Source of the DNA: Oscillospiraceae bacterium
GTDB lineage: Bacteria > Bacillota > Clostridia > Oscillospirales > Ruminococcaceae
Direction of reading: 5' to 3'
Length of the DNA stretch: 21,247 nucleotides
NCBI GenBank assembly: GCA_016303195.1
Contig: JAEDMD010000008.1
Span: forward strand, 1 to 21,247
A program made the translations under genes and the position numbers. Below the pieces are notes generated by a model. It was not told the DNA's origin and searched no databases. It saw only the letters and a list, made by a program, of their open reading frames with translations. Positions 1 to 8,950 of the stretch are shown piece after piece. Within the stretch, counting starts at the first letter, position 1; every line of letters begins with the position of its first letter.

Positions 1-59
1 AGGATATTGAGGATGCTCTTTCCTTTGACAGGCAGGAGCTTGAAAAGCTGAAAAAATGA
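1..59 (+). CDS. C-terminal end of an unidentified protein (partial)
   Basis: An open frame enters from the left edge and ends at TGA 57-59, overlapping the folC start as ATGA. The visible residues read DIEDALSFDRQELEKLKK, a charged, probably helical tail. The 4-base overlap suggests translational coupling with folC. In many Firmicutes valS lies just before folC, and a charged helical end would suit it, but too little is visible to name the product. Confidence 0.6.
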   Translation, partial: DIEDALSFDRQELEKLKK

Positions 60-1318
60 ATTACACCGAAGCTAAGGAATTCCTCAGCGCCGCATCTGCA
101 AGGGGCAGTATTCTCGGACTTGAACGAGTTAAGGAGCTTCTTGCACTGCTGGGTCAGCCGCAGGAAAAGGTGAAGATCATCCATGTTGCAGGAACGAACG
201 GCAAAGGCTCATTCGGTGCGATGCTCACATCCGTTCTCACGGAGGCAGGCTATAAAACAGGCGGTTTTTCGTCGCCTGCCATCACCGATATCACCGACAG
301 CTACCGCATAAACTGTAACGAGATAACGAAAGAGCGGTTTGCGGAGATCATCGGCATTATCGCTCCTGTATGCGAAAAAATGGCGGAAAAGCCCACGGAA
401 TTTGAAATAATGGCGGCGGCGGCTTATGTCCTCTTTGCTGAGGAGGAATGCGATGCGGCTGTTGTTGAATGTGGCATGGGCGGCGATACGGACGCTACAA
501 ACGTCATGGAAAAGCCCGTACTTTCGGTAATTACCAACGTTCAGTCCGACCATTGCGGATTTCTCGGAAACACCATCGGAGAGATAGCCGTACATAAGTC
601 CGGCATAATCAAGCATGGCTGTCCTGCATATTTCGGCGATACCGCTCCCGATGCGCTGAAGGTCGTGAAAGCAAAGGCGGATGAAATGTCCGCACCGCTC
701 ACAATTGCCGATGATTCAGAGATATCCGATGCAAGATACAGTCTCGGAGAGATAGGCTTCCGATGGCATGACGCTGAATATTCTATTCCGCTCTGCGGTT
801 CATATCAGGTTAAAAATGCCCTGAACGTGCTGAACTGCGTTGAGATACTGAACGGAAACGGCTTCAATATCAGCGATACTGCGCTGAAAAACGGACTTAT
901 GAAAACGAAATGGCATGGCAGGTTCGAGATACTCCGCCGTGAACCGCTTGTGATATTTGACGGCGCTCACAATCCCGACGGCATCCGCTTTGCGGCGGAT
1001 ACGATATCACGCTATTTCAGCGGAAAATCCGCCATTCTCATCGGAGTGATGGCAGACAAGGAATATGGACTTTATGCCGATATGCTGGGAAAATTCATAG
1101 ACAAGGCATTCACCGTCAAGCCCGACAATCTCCGTGCCCTTGACAGCGATGTTCTTGCGAATGTATTTCTTGAAAATGGCATACCTGCACAGAGCTTTGA
1201 AGTGCTGAAAAATGGCGTAAATGCGGCATATTCCTACGCAAAGGAGAAAAATATACCGCTCATTGCACTTGGTTCACTGTATATGTACCGTGAATTTGTG
1301 GAAGCTCTGCATGAGTAA
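56..1318 (+). CDS. folC: Bifunctional folylpolyglutamate synthase/dihydrofolate synthase
   Basis: Mur-ligase-family enzyme that adds glutamate to dihydropteroate and/or to reduced folates using ATP, in the cytoplasm. Visible signatures are the P-loop HVAGTNGKGS at about residues 43-52, the SPAITDITDSYRIN segment at 73-86 (the family's 'SPH/L' loop), ECGMGGDTDATNV at 138-150, the HKSGIIK stretch at 180-186, which has the position of the modified lysine of Mur-type ligases, and FDGAHNPDG at 301-309 starting the C-terminal domain. The length of 420 aa is normal for the family. The start ATG overlaps the stop of the preceding gene. The 355 bases downstream hold no gene, only repeats. Whether it has both activities cannot be read from sequence. 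Confidence 0.95.
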   Translation: MNYTEAKEFLSAASARGSILGLERVKELLALLGQPQEKVKIIHVAGTNGKGSFGAMLTSVLTEAGYKTGGFSSPAITDITDSYRINCNEITKERFAEIIGIIAPVCEKMAEKPTEFEIMAAAAYVLFAEEECDAAVVECGMGGDTDATNVMEKPVLSVITNVQSDHCGFLGNTIGEIAVHKSGIIKHGCPAYFGDTAPDALKVVKAKADEMSAPLTIADDSEISDARYSLGEIGFRWHDAEYSIPLCGSYQVKNALNVLNCVEILNGNGFNISDTALKNGLMKTKWHGRFEILRREPLVIFDGAHNPDGIRFAADTISRYFSGKSAILIGVMADKEYGLYADMLGKFIDKAFTVKPDNLRALDSDVLANVFLENGIPAQSFEVLKNGVNAAYSYAKEKNIPLIALGSLYMYREFVEALHE

Positions 1319-1355
1319 TGATGGTACTCTTATAGAAATTTTTACACGTGATATT

Positions 1356-1561
1356 GAGGGAAACCCTTTTGAAAAAGGGTTCTCCCTCAAACTCCCTTCC
1401 TAAAACTTTTGAGTTTAAATTTTGCCCCTGACAGGGCGCTCCATACAAGTCACAAATGGCAAGTATTTTTGGAGAGCGCCCTGTCAGGGGCAAAATTTCA
1501 GTTTAAAGTCTTTGGAAAGGGGGTTCGGGGGAAGAACCTTTCCTCAGAAAGGTTTTCCCCC
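1356..1561. repeat. Palindromic intergenic repeat block downstream of folC
   Basis: This fills most of the 355-base gap after folC (1319-1673). It has three nested or adjacent foldbacks. A left hairpin lies at 1356-1388 (GAGGGAAACCC against GGGTTCTCCCTC). A long central inverted repeat pairs about 1415-1442 with 1471-1498; both arms carry GCCCCTGACAGGGCG or its complement, and AAATTTT lies at the outer ends. A right hairpin lies at about 1527-1561 (GGAAGAACCTTT against AAAGGTTTTCC). The outer arms also match imperfectly, so the whole block resembles one degenerate palindrome of about 200 bases, like a MITE or large REP-type unit. No open frame of interest and no clear U-tract terminator was found. 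The remaining bases, 1562-1673, show nothing recognisable. Confidence 0.75.
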
Positions 1562-1673
1562 GATAATTACATATAAAGTTTCTATATGAGTACACCCCTT
1601 AACGTGCAGCTTTTTGTTATTATAATTATGAATAATACTTTTCCCTGTCTCTATGTCCAGAGCGGGGCAGTGA

Positions 1674-1916
1674 TTATTTCAGGTAAGACCTTACAAGCAC
1701 CTGTAAAAGCTCGTCACGGTCAATATGGCGGATAAGATTTCTTGCGTTATTGTACGTGGTTATGTAAGTCGGGTCTTCCGAAAGAATATAACCAACGATC
1801 TGATTGATAGGGTTGTAGCCTTTCTGGGTGAGAGCGTCATAGATGGTCATAAGATTCTTTTTCAGCTCTGCTTCCTTGTCCTCATTGACAGAGAATGTCA
1901 TTGTTTTGTCAAACAT
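1674..1916 (-). CDS. IreB family regulatory phosphoprotein (UPF0297)
   Basis: This 80-aa protein matches the IreB/UPF0297 (DUF965) family. Its core [21 protein letters not shown] followed by [17 protein letters not shown] and a terminal VRSYLK is the family hallmark. In Enterococcus, IreB is a substrate of the PASTA kinase IreK and affects cephalosporin tolerance; phosphorylation is on N-terminal threonines, and Thr5 and Thr7 here lie in the matching place. The start was set at 1916 rather than the longer upstream ATG because GGGAGG lies 7 bases before it and the family begins with a short MxF/DxT segment. In many Firmicutes the gene sits between alaS and ruvX; here it stands alone, with its own predicted promoter. 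Confidence 0.92.
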   Translation of the reverse strand: MFDKTMTFSVNEDKEAELKKNLMTIYDALTQKGYNPINQIVGYILSEDPTYITTYNNARNLIRHIDRDELLQVLVRSYLK

Positions 1917-2021
1917 ATTATCAGCCTCCCGATATGGAATATATGCAGCCGCCGCAGTGATTTTGGGCATTCACCATGACAGCAGTAGATCAAGATAACG
2001 AGGCGCATATTGCCTCAATTA

Positions 2022-2050
2022 ATTATACAACAAAATCGAATTTATTGCAA
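2022..2050 (-). promoter_or_regulatory. Sigma-A-type promoter for the IreB gene
   Basis: On the minus strand TTGCAA (2045-2050) and a perfect TATAAT (2022-2027) are separated by 17 bases. Transcription would begin near 2015, about 100 bases before the start codon. The AT-rich tract up to about 2075 could act as an UP-like element. The rest of the gap to the DUF1540 gene shows nothing else. Confidence 0.6.
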
Positions 2051-2152
2051 GTAATACGAGTTTTTTTTACTTTTTTCACGGAAAACGGTGTTGGTTTTTG
2101 TGCGGTATGTACAGGCGAGCGGCAAAGATGCGGCTCAGCCTGAGATCAGCGG

Positions 2153-2335
2153 TCAGCCGCTGAGACCTGTTCTTTTTACGAAGCTGTTGCAGTCGGTACA
2201 TTCGGGAACGGTAGGATCGTCCTCATGAGTGCCGACGGAGATGCAGTCCAGCGAGCAGTAGTCCTCAGTGACCAGATTATGCTGGCACTGTGAAACGGTA
2301 CATCTGATCTTGTCATTTTTCTTCTTGCAGTCCAT
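2153..2335 (-). CDS. DUF1540 cysteine-rich mini-protein
   Basis: A 60-aa protein beginning MDCKKKNDKIRCTVSQCQHN and carrying seven cysteines in the DUF1540 arrangement (MxC..CxV..C.....YC.L..I.VG......C..C.SF). Proteins of this kind probably bind a metal through the cysteines and are common in clostridia, some of them sporulation-linked; the function is not known. The start was placed at 2335 because AAGGAG lies 7 bases upstream, whereas the longer frame start at 2365 has no such site. A 6-7 bp hairpin, CAGCGG-TCAG-CCGCTG (2147-2162), has the stop codon in its loop; it lacks a U-tract. Confidence 0.85.
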   Translation of the reverse strand: MDCKKKNDKIRCTVSQCQHNLVTEDYCSLDCISVGTHEDDPTVPECTDCNSFVKRTGLSG

Positions 2336-2378
2336 ATTGATTCTCCTTGAAAAAGTATTGCTCATACGAGCCGATACT

Positions 2379-2384
2379 ATTATA
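2379..2384 (-). promoter_or_regulatory. Possible -10 box for the DUF1540 gene
   Basis: A perfect TATAAT on the minus strand lies 44 bases upstream of the DUF1540 start codon. No convincing -35 at 16-18 bases was seen, so this is a partial promoter call. Confidence 0.35.
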
Positions 2385-2458
2385 TGCGGTTTATGGACAA
2401 ATATACGCAGAAAAATGAATAAAGAATAATGAATAAATCATAATTGATATGTACCATT

Positions 2459-2506
2459 ACGGGGACGGATTAAATTTGTAGGGACGGCCATTGGCCGTCC
2501 TTTTTT
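2459..2506. repeat. TTGTAGGG-type hairpin repeat
   Basis: An ACGGGGACGGATTAAA segment is followed by GTAGGGACGG and the 19-base palindrome GGACGGCCATTGGCCGTCC (2482-2500), then TTTTTT. The same combination (ACGGGGACGGAT, then GTAGGGACGGCC) recurs at about 16977-17022. On the plus strand it looks like an intrinsic terminator, but no plus-strand gene precedes it, so it is best treated as a dispersed repeat. Confidence 0.7.
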
Positions 2507-2569
2507 CACAATGTGTGATCGAATTTTACTGTGACGGATTAAAATAATAATTATGAATAAACCAATTTT

Positions 2570-2614
2570 TAATTCGTGAGCGAAGCGAACACATAAATTC
2601 CGAATTCCGAATTT
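2570..2614. repeat. Heptamer-tail/hairpin-head repeat downstream of uvrA
   Basis: The head reads AATTCGTGAGCGAAGCGAAC and then AC, a variant of the AATTCGTCCACGAAGTGGAC head seen at 5460, with imperfect self-pairing. It is followed by a tail of AATTCCG units. Viewed on the minus strand the tail begins 5 bases after the uvrA stop codon, so it has the same arrangement as other copies placed directly after a gene end. Confidence 0.65.
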
Positions 2615-2619
2615 CCCTC

Positions 2620-5439
2620 TCAAAGATATGCTTTCAGATACTTGCCTGTGTAGGACTGCGGACACTGAGCGACTTCTTCGGGAGTTCCCTGTGCAACGAC
2701 AGTTCCGCCGCCGTCGCCTCCCTCAGGGCCGAGGTCGATGATATGGTCAGCGACTTTTATGACGTTGAGATTATGCTCAATGACGAGAACCGTATTTCCC
2801 TGATCTGTCAGCGCCTGCAAAACATCTATCAGCTTGTGTACATCGGCGGTATGCAGACCCGTGGTAGGCTCATCGAGAATGTAGATAGTTCTGCCCGTGG
2901 AGCGCTTTGAAAGCTCCGTTGACAGCTTCACACGCTGAGCCTCACCGCCCGAAAGGGTAGTAGCAGGCTGACCTATCTTGATATATCCCAGACCGACATC
3001 CTGCAATGTTTTCAGCTTACGTGCGATCTTCGGCAGATGCTCGAAAAACTCCACACCCTCATCAACGGTCATTTCCAGAACATCGTAAATGCTCTTGCCC
3101 TTGTAGTGGACTTCGAGAGTTTCACGGTTGTAGCGTTTGCCCTTGCAGACCTCGCAGGGAACGTAAATATCGGGCAGGAAGTGCATTTCTATCTTGATGA
3201 TTCCGTCGCCCTGACAAGCCTCACATCGTCCGCCCTTGACATTGAATGAGAAACGTCCGCTTGTGTAGCCGTGGGCACGTGCATCCTGAGTTTTGGCGAA
3301 AAGTTCACGTATATCGCTGAAAACGCCTGTATAAGTAGCAGGATTTGAACGAGGAGTGCGTCCGATAGGCGACTGGTCGATGCATATTACCTTGTCAAGC
3401 TGGTCAACTCCGTCCATTTCGGCAAATTTTCCGCTTCTTGTCTTTGCACGGTTCAGCTTGGCGGCGAGGTGCTTGTAGATTATCTCATTCACAAGGGAGG
3501 ATTTACCCGAACCCGAAACGCCTGTCACGCAGACAAGTTCGCCGAGAGGGATGGAAACGTCGATATTTTTGAGGTTATGCTCGGATGCACCGTGGACGGT
3601 AAGGAAATGGCCGTTTCCGTCACGGCGCTTTTTCGGGAGCGGTATCTTTTTGCGTCCGCTGAGGTAAGCGCCTGTAATTGATTCCCTGCATTTGAGCAGT
3701 TTGTCAACAGTTCCCGAAAATACCACGTTTCCGCCGTTTACACCTGCTCCCGGGCCGATATCGACGATATAGTCAGCGGCAAGCATGGTATCATCGTCAT
3801 GTTCAACGACGATGAGTGTATTTCCGAGGTCACGGAGACGTTTCAGAGTTGCGATGAGTTTGTCGTTGTCACGCTGATGCAGACCGATGCTCGGCTCATC
3901 GAGGATGTAAAGCACACCGACGAGAGATGAGCCTATCTGCGTAGCGAGGCGGATACGCTGACTTTCACCGCCTGAGAGAGTACCCGAAGCACGTGAGAGA
4001 GTGAGATACTCCAGACCGACGCTTGCGAGGAATCCCAGACGCTCCTTGATCTCCTTGATTATGCGTTCGCCCACGAAGCTGTCATGCTCCGAAAGCTGAA
4101 GTCCGTTGAAGAAAGCGAGGGCATCCTTTACCGACAAGTCGGTAAGCTGACTGATATTCATATCGCCGACAGTGACAGCGAGATACTCGTCACGAAGCCT
4201 TTTTCCGTGGCACTGAGGGCAGTCCACCTCGCTCATGTATTCGTCTATCTCAGCCTTTGACCATTCGCTGTTAGTCTCACGGTAGCGCCTTTCGAGATTA
4301 TTCACAACGCCCTCGAAGGGGGACTGATAGCTTCCGCCTCCGAGAGATTTCGGACGTTTCAGGTCAAGTGGTTCAGTTCCCGTACCGTAGAGGAAAAGGT
4401 CGAGGTCGGCTTTTTTCAGCTTCTTCACGGGAACAGTGAGGTCGATGCCGTATTTTTTTGCGATAGCATTGTAGTACATCGTAGCGACGGAAGTCTCATC
4501 GAGACTGTTCCAACCGCTTGCATTGATAGCGCCCTCGCTGACGGAGAGGTCTTTATTGGGGATAATAAGCTCAGGGTCGATATGGCGGAACATTCCCAGA
4601 CCTGTGCATTTCGGGCAAGCGCCTGTGGGATTGTTGAAGGAGAACATCACGGGTTCAAGCTCGCCGATGCTGATATTATGCTCAGGGCAGGCGTAATTCT
4701 GTGAGAAAAGCATTTCCTCACCGCCGATGACATCCACCAGCGCAAGACCGTCCGTAAGGCGGAAAACGGTCTCAAGCGAATCGGTGATGCGTGACTGTAT
4801 GCCGTCCTTAACGATGATACGGTCAACGACTATCTCGATGTTGTGCTTTTTGTTCTTGTCCAGCTTTATCTCCTCGGTCAGTTCGTACATACTTCCGTCG
4901 ATGCGTACACGGACAAAACCCGATTTTTTAGCGGATTCCAGTTCCTTTGCGTACTGACCCTTTCTGCCTCTTACGATGGGAGCGAGGAGCTGTAAGCGAG
5001 TGCCTTCCGGGAGCGCCATGATGGAATCGACCATCTGGTCGATGCTCTGCTGAGATATGACCCTTCCGCAGACAGGACAGTGAGGGATACCGATACGAGC
5101 ATAGAGCAGACGGAGGTAGTCGTATATCTCGGTTACTGTTCCGACGGTGGAACGGGGATTTTTTGAAGTGGTCTTCTGGTCGATGGAGATAGCAGGGGAA
5201 AGTCCCTCAATGCTGTCAACATCGGGCTTTTCCATCTGACCGAGGAACATACGTGCATATGAAGAAAGGCTCTCCACGTATCTGCGCTGACCGTCGGCAT
5301 AGATGGTATCGAAAGCCAGCGAGGACTTGCCCGAACCCGAAAGCCCCGTCATAACTATGAGCTGATCTCTCGGCAGTTCCAGATCTATATTTTTCAGATT
5401 ATTTGCTCTTGCGCCCTTTATTACTATTTTATCTTTCAT
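2620..5439 (-). CDS. uvrA: UvrABC system protein A (excinuclease ATPase subunit)
   Basis: The damage-recognition ATPase of nucleotide excision repair, loading UvrB on DNA as a UvrA2-UvrB complex. A 939-aa product, the normal UvrA length, with two ABC modules. The first has Walker [10 protein letters not shown] near residue 31 and signature [12 protein letters not shown]; the second has GVSGSGKSS and [12 protein letters not shown]. Both are followed by ILDEP Walker B motifs. Zinc-module residues are visible: CPEH...CPKC in the first module (one Cys replaced by His, seen in other Firmicutes as recalled) and CEAC...CEVC in the second. The start at 5439 was chosen because homologues begin MxDKIxIKGARxNNLKNI and AAAGGG lies just upstream; the longer frame runs into a repeat. 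It follows uvrB by 75 bases in the same direction, so it is probably cotranscribed. Confidence 0.97.
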   Translation of the reverse strand: MKDKIVIKGARANNLKNIDLELPRDQLIVMTGLSGSGKSSLAFDTIYADGQRRYVESLSSYARMFLGQMEKPDVDSIEGLSPAISIDQKTTSKNPRSTVGTVTEIYDYLRLLYARIGIPHCPVCGRVISQQSIDQMVDSIMALPEGTRLQLLAPIVRGRKGQYAKELESAKKSGFVRVRIDGSMYELTEEIKLDKNKKHNIEIVVDRIIVKDGIQSRITDSLETVFRLTDGLALVDVIGGEEMLFSQNYACPEHNISIGELEPVMFSFNNPTGACPKCTGLGMFRHIDPELIIPNKDLSVSEGAINASGWNSLDETSVATMYYNAIAKKYGIDLTVPVKKLKKADLDLFLYGTGTEPLDLKRPKSLGGGSYQSPFEGVVNNLERRYRETNSEWSKAEIDEYMSEVDCPQCHGKRLRDEYLAVTVGDMNISQLTDLSVKDALAFFNGLQLSEHDSFVGERIIKEIKERLGFLASVGLEYLTLSRASGTLSGGESQRIRLATQIGSSLVGVLYILDEPSIGLHQRDNDKLIATLKRLRDLGNTLIVVEHDDDTMLAADYIVDIGPGAGVNGGNVVFSGTVDKLLKCRESITGAYLSGRKKIPLPKKRRDGNGHFLTVHGASEHNLKNIDVSIPLGELVCVTGVSGSGKSSLVNEIIYKHLAAKLNRAKTRSGKFAEMDGVDQLDKVICIDQSPIGRTPRSNPATYTGVFSDIRELFAKTQDARAHGYTSGRFSFNVKGGRCEACQGDGIIKIEMHFLPDIYVPCEVCKGKRYNRETLEVHYKGKSIYDVLEMTVDEGVEFFEHLPKIARKLKTLQDVGLGYIKIGQPATTLSGGEAQRVKLSTELSKRSTGRTIYILDEPTTGLHTADVHKLIDVLQALTDQGNTVLVIEHNLNVIKVADHIIDLGPEGGDGGGTVVAQGTPEEVAQCPQSYTGKYLKAYL

Positions 5440-5459
5440 ATTTTCCCTTTCTTTTTTTA

Positions 5460-5517
5460 AATTCGTCCACGAAGTGGACACCTCAATTCCTAATTCCGCA
5501 TTCCGAATTCCGAATTA
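5460..5517. repeat. Heptamer-tail/hairpin-head repeat between uvrB and uvrA
   Basis: The head contains a perfect hairpin GTCCAC-GAA-GTGGAC (5465-5479), and the tail (5482-5517) is built of AATTCCG/CATTCCG-like heptamers. On the minus strand the tail begins TAATTCGG, and that TAA is the uvrB stop codon. The head is almost identical to the heads of the tandem copies at 12892-13072. It separates the two genes of the uvr operon and could fold in the mRNA. Confidence 0.8.
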
Positions 5518-7476
5518 TTGAGACAGTTCACGTATTTTGTCACGCAGATAGGCGGCGTGTTCAAATTCAAGCATTTTTGCGGCATTTTTCATTTCCACGG
5601 TCAGCTTTTCGATGAGCGCCTGTTTTTCGGCGGCGGACATCTTCTTCGTCTTAGAGGCGGACTTCTCCACCTTAGCCTTTGAGGTTATCTCAAGAACATC
5701 ACGGACATCCTTGATGATGGTTTTCGGCACGATGCCGTGTTCCTCGTTGAATGCCATCTGTATTTTTCTTCGGCGCTCAGTCTCGTTGATAGCACGTTCC
5801 ATCGAACCCGTTACCTCGTCGGCATACATGATGACCTGACCCTTTGCGTTACGTGCGGCACGGCCGATGGTCTGGATGAGGGAAGTTTCGCTTCTCAGGA
5901 ATCCCTCCTTGTCAGCGTCGAGAATGGCGATAAGGCTGACTTCGGGGATGTCAAGACCTTCACGGAGAAGGTTGATACCCACAAGCACATCGAAAATGCC
6001 GTTACGGAGGTCTTTGATGATCTCCATACGCTCGATGGTGTCGATATCGTGGTGGAGATAGCGGACTTTCACACCGAGATTTTCATAGTATGATGTAAGG
6101 TCTTCTGCCATTTTCTTGGTGAGCGTAGTAACGAGGACACGCTCATTTCTGGCGGTGCGTTCATTTATCTCAGACAGCAGATCGTCGATCTGACCATTGG
6201 TAGGCTTGACGATTATCTCAGGGTCAACAAGTCCCGTCGGACGGATGACCTGCTCAACGATGGTATCGGTCTTTTCACGTTCTATCTGACCCGGAGTAGC
6301 GCTGACATAGATAGCCTGATGGATGTGGGCGTTGAACTCGTCGAAATTCATGGGGCGGTTGTCCATAGCGCTGGGCAGGCGGAAACCGTAATCCACAAGG
6401 GTAGTTTTTCTCGCTCTGTCGCCTGCATACATGGCACGTACCTGCGGAAGTGTAACATGGCTCTCATCGACGATGAGGAGGAAATCCTCAGGAAAATGAT
6501 CCATGAGGGTCAGGGGAGTGCTTCCTGCGGGACGGCCTGCGAGGACACGGGAATAGTTCTCGACACCCGAACAATATCCCACTTCACGGAGCATTTCCAT
6601 GTCATAGTGGGTGCGCTGTTCGATACGCTGAGCCTCGATGAGTTTGTTATTCTTTTGGAAATAGTCGATACGCTCCGCAAGTTCACGGTCGATCTCGGTG
6701 AGAGCGGCTTCCAGCTTGTCATCGCCGACAACATAATGCGAAGCAGGGAAAATAGCCGCATGGGAAACAACAGCCTGCACCGAGCCTGTAACAGCGTTTA
6801 TTTCGGATATACGGTCAATCTCGTCGCCGAAGTATTCGACACGGATAGCCATATCCGTTGACATGGCAGGGAATATTTCCACAACATCGCCGTGGACACG
6901 GAAGCGGTTACGCTCGAAAGCGACATCGTTTCTTTCGTAGCGTATCTTCACAAGCTCCTCGATAAGCTGGTCACGGGGCTTTTCAGCACCCTGACGGATG
7001 GAAACGCACATTGAGCGGTATTCCTCAGGGCTTCCGAGGGAGTAGATGCATGAAACGGAAGCGACGATGATAACATCTTTTCGCTCGGCGAGTGCGGTAG
7101 TGGCGGAATGGCGGAGTTTGTCTATTTCGTCATTGATGGACGAATCCTTTTCGATGTAGCTGTCGGTGCTTGGGACATAAGCCTCAGGCTGGTAGTAATC
7201 GTAGTAGGACACGAAATATTCCACAGCATTGTCGGGGAAGAATTCACGGAATTCCGAGCAAAGCTGAGCGGCAAGAATTTTATTGTGGGCGAGGACGAGA
7301 GTAGGCTTATTGACTCTTGCGATGACGTTAGCCATAGTGAAGGTCTTGCCAGAACCCGTAACGCCGAGGAGTATCTGTTCTTTTTTGCCTTCTTCAAGGC
7401 CCTGAACGAGTTTATCAATAGCCTGCGGCTGGTCGCCTGCAGGGGCATAATCCGAATGTAAAACGAAACGTTCCAT
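5515..7476 (-). CDS. uvrB: UvrABC system protein B
   Basis: The helicase-like subunit of nucleotide excision repair that verifies damage and positions UvrC. The 653-aa product shows Walker [15 protein letters not shown] near residues 39-52, the beta-hairpin region [20 protein letters not shown], the [11 protein letters not shown]alker B/DExH motif, helicase motif [11 protein letters not shown], and a C-terminal UVR domain ([16 protein letters not shown]) that contacts UvrC. The start at 7476 was chosen because AGGAG lies 7 bases upstream and homologues start at this MExFxLxSDYxPxGDQ segment; the 22 extra residues of the longer frame have no support. The TAA stop coincides with the first bases of a heptamer repeat. 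It is the first gene of the uvrBA operon, divergent from the binding-protein gene. Confidence 0.97.
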   Translation of the reverse strand: MERFVLHSDYAPAGDQPQAIDKLVQGLEEGKKEQILLGVTGSGKTFTMANVIARVNKPTLVLAHNKILAAQLCSEFREFFPDNAVEYFVSYYDYYQPEAYVPSTDSYIEKDSSINDEIDKLRHSATTALAERKDVIIVASVSCIYSLGSPEEYRSMCVSIRQGAEKPRDQLIEELVKIRYERNDVAFERNRFRVHGDVVEIFPAMSTDMAIRVEYFGDEIDRISEINAVTGSVQAVVSHAAIFPASHYVVGDDKLEAALTEIDRELAERIDYFQKNNKLIEAQRIEQRTHYDMEMLREVGYCSGVENYSRVLAGRPAGSTPLTLMDHFPEDFLLIVDESHVTLPQVRAMYAGDRARKTTLVDYGFRLPSAMDNRPMNFDEFNAHIHQAIYVSATPGQIEREKTDTIVEQVIRPTGLVDPEIIVKPTNGQIDDLLSEINERTARNERVLVTTLTKKMAEDLTSYYENLGVKVRYLHHDIDTIERMEIIKDLRNGIFDVLVGINLLREGLDIPEVSLIAILDADKEGFLRSETSLIQTIGRAARNAKGQVIMYADEVTGSMERAINETERRRKIQMAFNEEHGIVPKTIIKDVRDVLEITSKAKVEKSASKTKKMSAAEKQALIEKLTVEMKNAAKMLEFEHAAYLRDKIRELSQ

Positions 7477-7543
7477 GCTATCTCCTATATAAATTTTTGG
7501 TGATCGGTTGTTTATAGATTTGCGTGACTCATAACTAACCATT

Positions 7544-7552
7544 ATTATACCA
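7544..7552 (-). promoter_or_regulatory. Extended -10 promoter for uvrBA
   Basis: On the minus strand the sequence reads TGGTATAAT, a TGn-extended perfect -10 box, giving a start near 7537 and a leader of about 60 bases. The -35 at 17 bases (TTTATT) is weak, which is usual with an extended -10. Confidence 0.6.
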
Positions 7553-7589
7553 CATATAATTAATAAAATAAACCCCTTTTACAAAAAAT

Positions 7590-7603
7590 CGAACATATTT
7601 TCT
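7590..7603. promoter_or_regulatory. Possible degenerate LexA (SOS) box upstream of uvrB
   Basis: CGAAC-ATAT-TTTCT matches the Firmicute LexA consensus CGAAC-N4-GTTCG at 8 of 10 half-site positions, with a good left half and a poor right half. It lies about 40 bases upstream of the uvrB -10 box. uvrBA is an SOS target in Bacillus, which makes this plausible, but in an AT-rich intergenic region it may be chance. Confidence 0.3.
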
Positions 7604-7693
7604 TGTTTTAACTGATAGACTGTGTATCACAACAATTTCGACCTCGGAAAAAGCTGTTATTTATGTGAAGTTACAAAAAAGCCCTCCATGTAC

Positions 7694-7722
7694 TTTACAA
7701 CGTGTGATTTTTGTGATATTAT
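7694..7722 (+). promoter_or_regulatory. Sigma-A promoter for the amino-acid-binding lipoprotein gene
   Basis: TTTACA (7694-7699), a 17-base spacer and TATTAT (7717-7722) preceded by TGA, an extended -10. Start expected near 7729, leader about 57 bases. This is one of the clearest promoters in the window. Confidence 0.7.
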
Positions 7723-7785
7723 TTAGAATATCGGTGCAGAGCCGATGAAACACAATTGTACTGACACGAAAGGAAAAGGAATATT

Positions 7786-8715
7786 ATGAAGAATACAGCA
7801 ATAAGAAAGTTTCTCGCAGGCATGATGGCAGTTTCGATGATGTCAATTTCATGTGCTTGTTCAAGCGCAGGCAAAGAAAGCTCAACAGAGAGCGCATCTT
7901 CATCAAGCGCTGAGGAGACATCAGCCGCAGTATCCGAGGAGGAGACAACTGCACCTGAGGAAAGCGCAGAGAGCAGTGAAGCACCTGCCGCAGAGGGCGA
8001 TGCATCATTACAGAACATTCTTGACAAGGGCGAGCTTGTACTCGGACTTGATGCAAGTTTCCCTCCTATGGGATTCACAGACGAGAGCAACGAGATAGTA
8101 GGATTTGACATTGACGTTGCAGAGGAAGTATGTGCAAGAATGGGCGTAGAGATTGTAAAACAGCCTATCAACTGGGATACAAAGGAAGAAGACCTTAAAG
8201 TCGGCAAGATAGACTGTATCTGGAACGGACTTTCAATAAATCCTGCAAGAGCGGAAGCAATGAATCTTTCTGACCCGTACATGAAGAATGAGATGATATT
8301 CGTAGTACCTGTTGACAGCGAGATCAAGTCAATGGACGATCTGGAGGGCAAGACTATCGGAGTTCAGACAGGTTCGACAGCACAGGAGATACTGGAAGCA
8401 TGGGACAAGTTTGACACTATCACAGAGTCACCGCTGGAGGAGAATGTAACAGCGCTGAACCAGATGGAGCTGGGATTTTCAGATGCAGTATTTCTTGATT
8501 CAGTAGTAGCAAATTATTTCATCACATCCAATGACAAGGATTATGTAGTGCTTGAGGGAAATCTTGAAGCAGAGGAATATGCGATAGGATTCCGCAAGGA
8601 AGATCAGGCATTGCGTGATGAGGTACAGAAGACACTCAGCGAAATGAAGGCAGACGGAAAGTTAGGCGAGATATCGACTAAGTGGTTTGGCAGTGATGTA
8701 ACAACTGTTGAATAA
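7786..8715 (+). CDS. Family 3 amino-acid ABC transporter substrate-binding lipoprotein
   Basis: The 309-aa product starts with a signal peptide (MKNTAIRKFLAGMMAVSMMS) ending in a cysteine-containing site ISCAC; Cys23 or Cys25 is the likely lipidated residue, though the lipobox is atypical. A Ser/Glu/Ala-rich linker runs to about residue 72. The rest is an SBP_bac_3 fold: LDASFPPMGFTDESNEIVGFD with the family's ligand-loop features, DCIWNGLSINPARAEAMNLSDPY, and GVQTGSTAQEIL. It probably captures a polar amino acid outside the membrane for import. No permease or ATPase gene lies beside it, so its transporter partner must be elsewhere. The start has AAAGGAAAAGGAAT upstream, and its own promoter and a downstream terminator make it a single-gene unit. 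Confidence 0.92.
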   Translation: MKNTAIRKFLAGMMAVSMMSISCACSSAGKESSTESASSSSAEETSAAVSEEETTAPEESAESSEAPAAEGDASLQNILDKGELVLGLDASFPPMGFTDESNEIVGFDIDVAEEVCARMGVEIVKQPINWDTKEEDLKVGKIDCIWNGLSINPARAEAMNLSDPYMKNEMIFVVPVDSEIKSMDDLEGKTIGVQTGSTAQEILEAWDKFDTITESPLEENVTALNQMELGFSDAVFLDSVVANYFITSNDKDYVVLEGNLEAEEYAIGFRKEDQALRDEVQKTLSEMKADGKLGEISTKWFGSDVTTVE

Positions 8716-8716
8716 A

Positions 8717-8747
8717 AAAAGAAAATAAAAAAAAGCGCCATAGGCGC
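8717..8747 (-). terminator. Likely intrinsic terminator of the minus-strand queA-tgt-HAD cluster
   Basis: Read on the minus strand, GCGCC-TAT-GGCGC is followed by TTTTTTTTATTTTC. The stem is only 5 bp but GC-rich and the U-tract is long. It lies about 200 bases beyond the HAD stop codon and just past the end of the convergent binding-protein gene. Confidence 0.5.
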
Positions 8748-8758
8748 ACGTCGGGTTT

Positions 8759-8851
8759 CCAAAGGGATCACATCCCTTTGGCAGGTGGGTGAACGAGGGA
8801 GGGCAGAGCCCTCCCTGAGAAAGCAGTAAAGCAAGCGAAGCGATGCTTTAC
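8759..8851. repeat. Row of three perfect hairpins
   Basis: Three successive stem-loops lie between the convergent genes: CCAAAGGGA-TCACA-TCCCTTTGG (8759-8781), GGGAGGGC-AGA-GCCCTCCC (8797-8815) and GTAAAGCA-N10-TGCTTTAC (8826-8851). None has a U-tract. The row has the look of a dispersed structured repeat rather than of coding sequence; no family was recognised. Confidence 0.65.
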
Positions 8852-8922
8852 GGACGATTTGATGCAACTAACGGTCAAGCCGTTCATCTGATTCCCGGAT
8901 AAATTTGTTTAAACCGATGTAG

Positions 8923-8946
8923 GGGCTGCCTTTGGCGGCCCTTTTT
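8923..8946 (+). terminator. Intrinsic terminator downstream of the binding-protein gene
   Basis: GGGCTGCC-TTT-GGCGGCCC followed by TTTTTC: an 8-bp stem with one G-U pair. It is preceded by GTAG and so also belongs to the TTGTAGGG hairpin family, suggesting that such repeats can serve as terminators. Confidence 0.7.
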
Positions 8947-8950
8947 CATT

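Noticed and set aside
2482..2506. Plus-strand terminator (palindrome plus six T)
   Set aside because: No plus-strand gene precedes it; it matches a dispersed repeat found elsewhere without a U-tract.
6319..6861. 180-aa plus-strand open frame inside uvrB
   Set aside because: It lies wholly within the clearly coding uvrB on the other strand, has no ribosome binding site and no recognisable motif.
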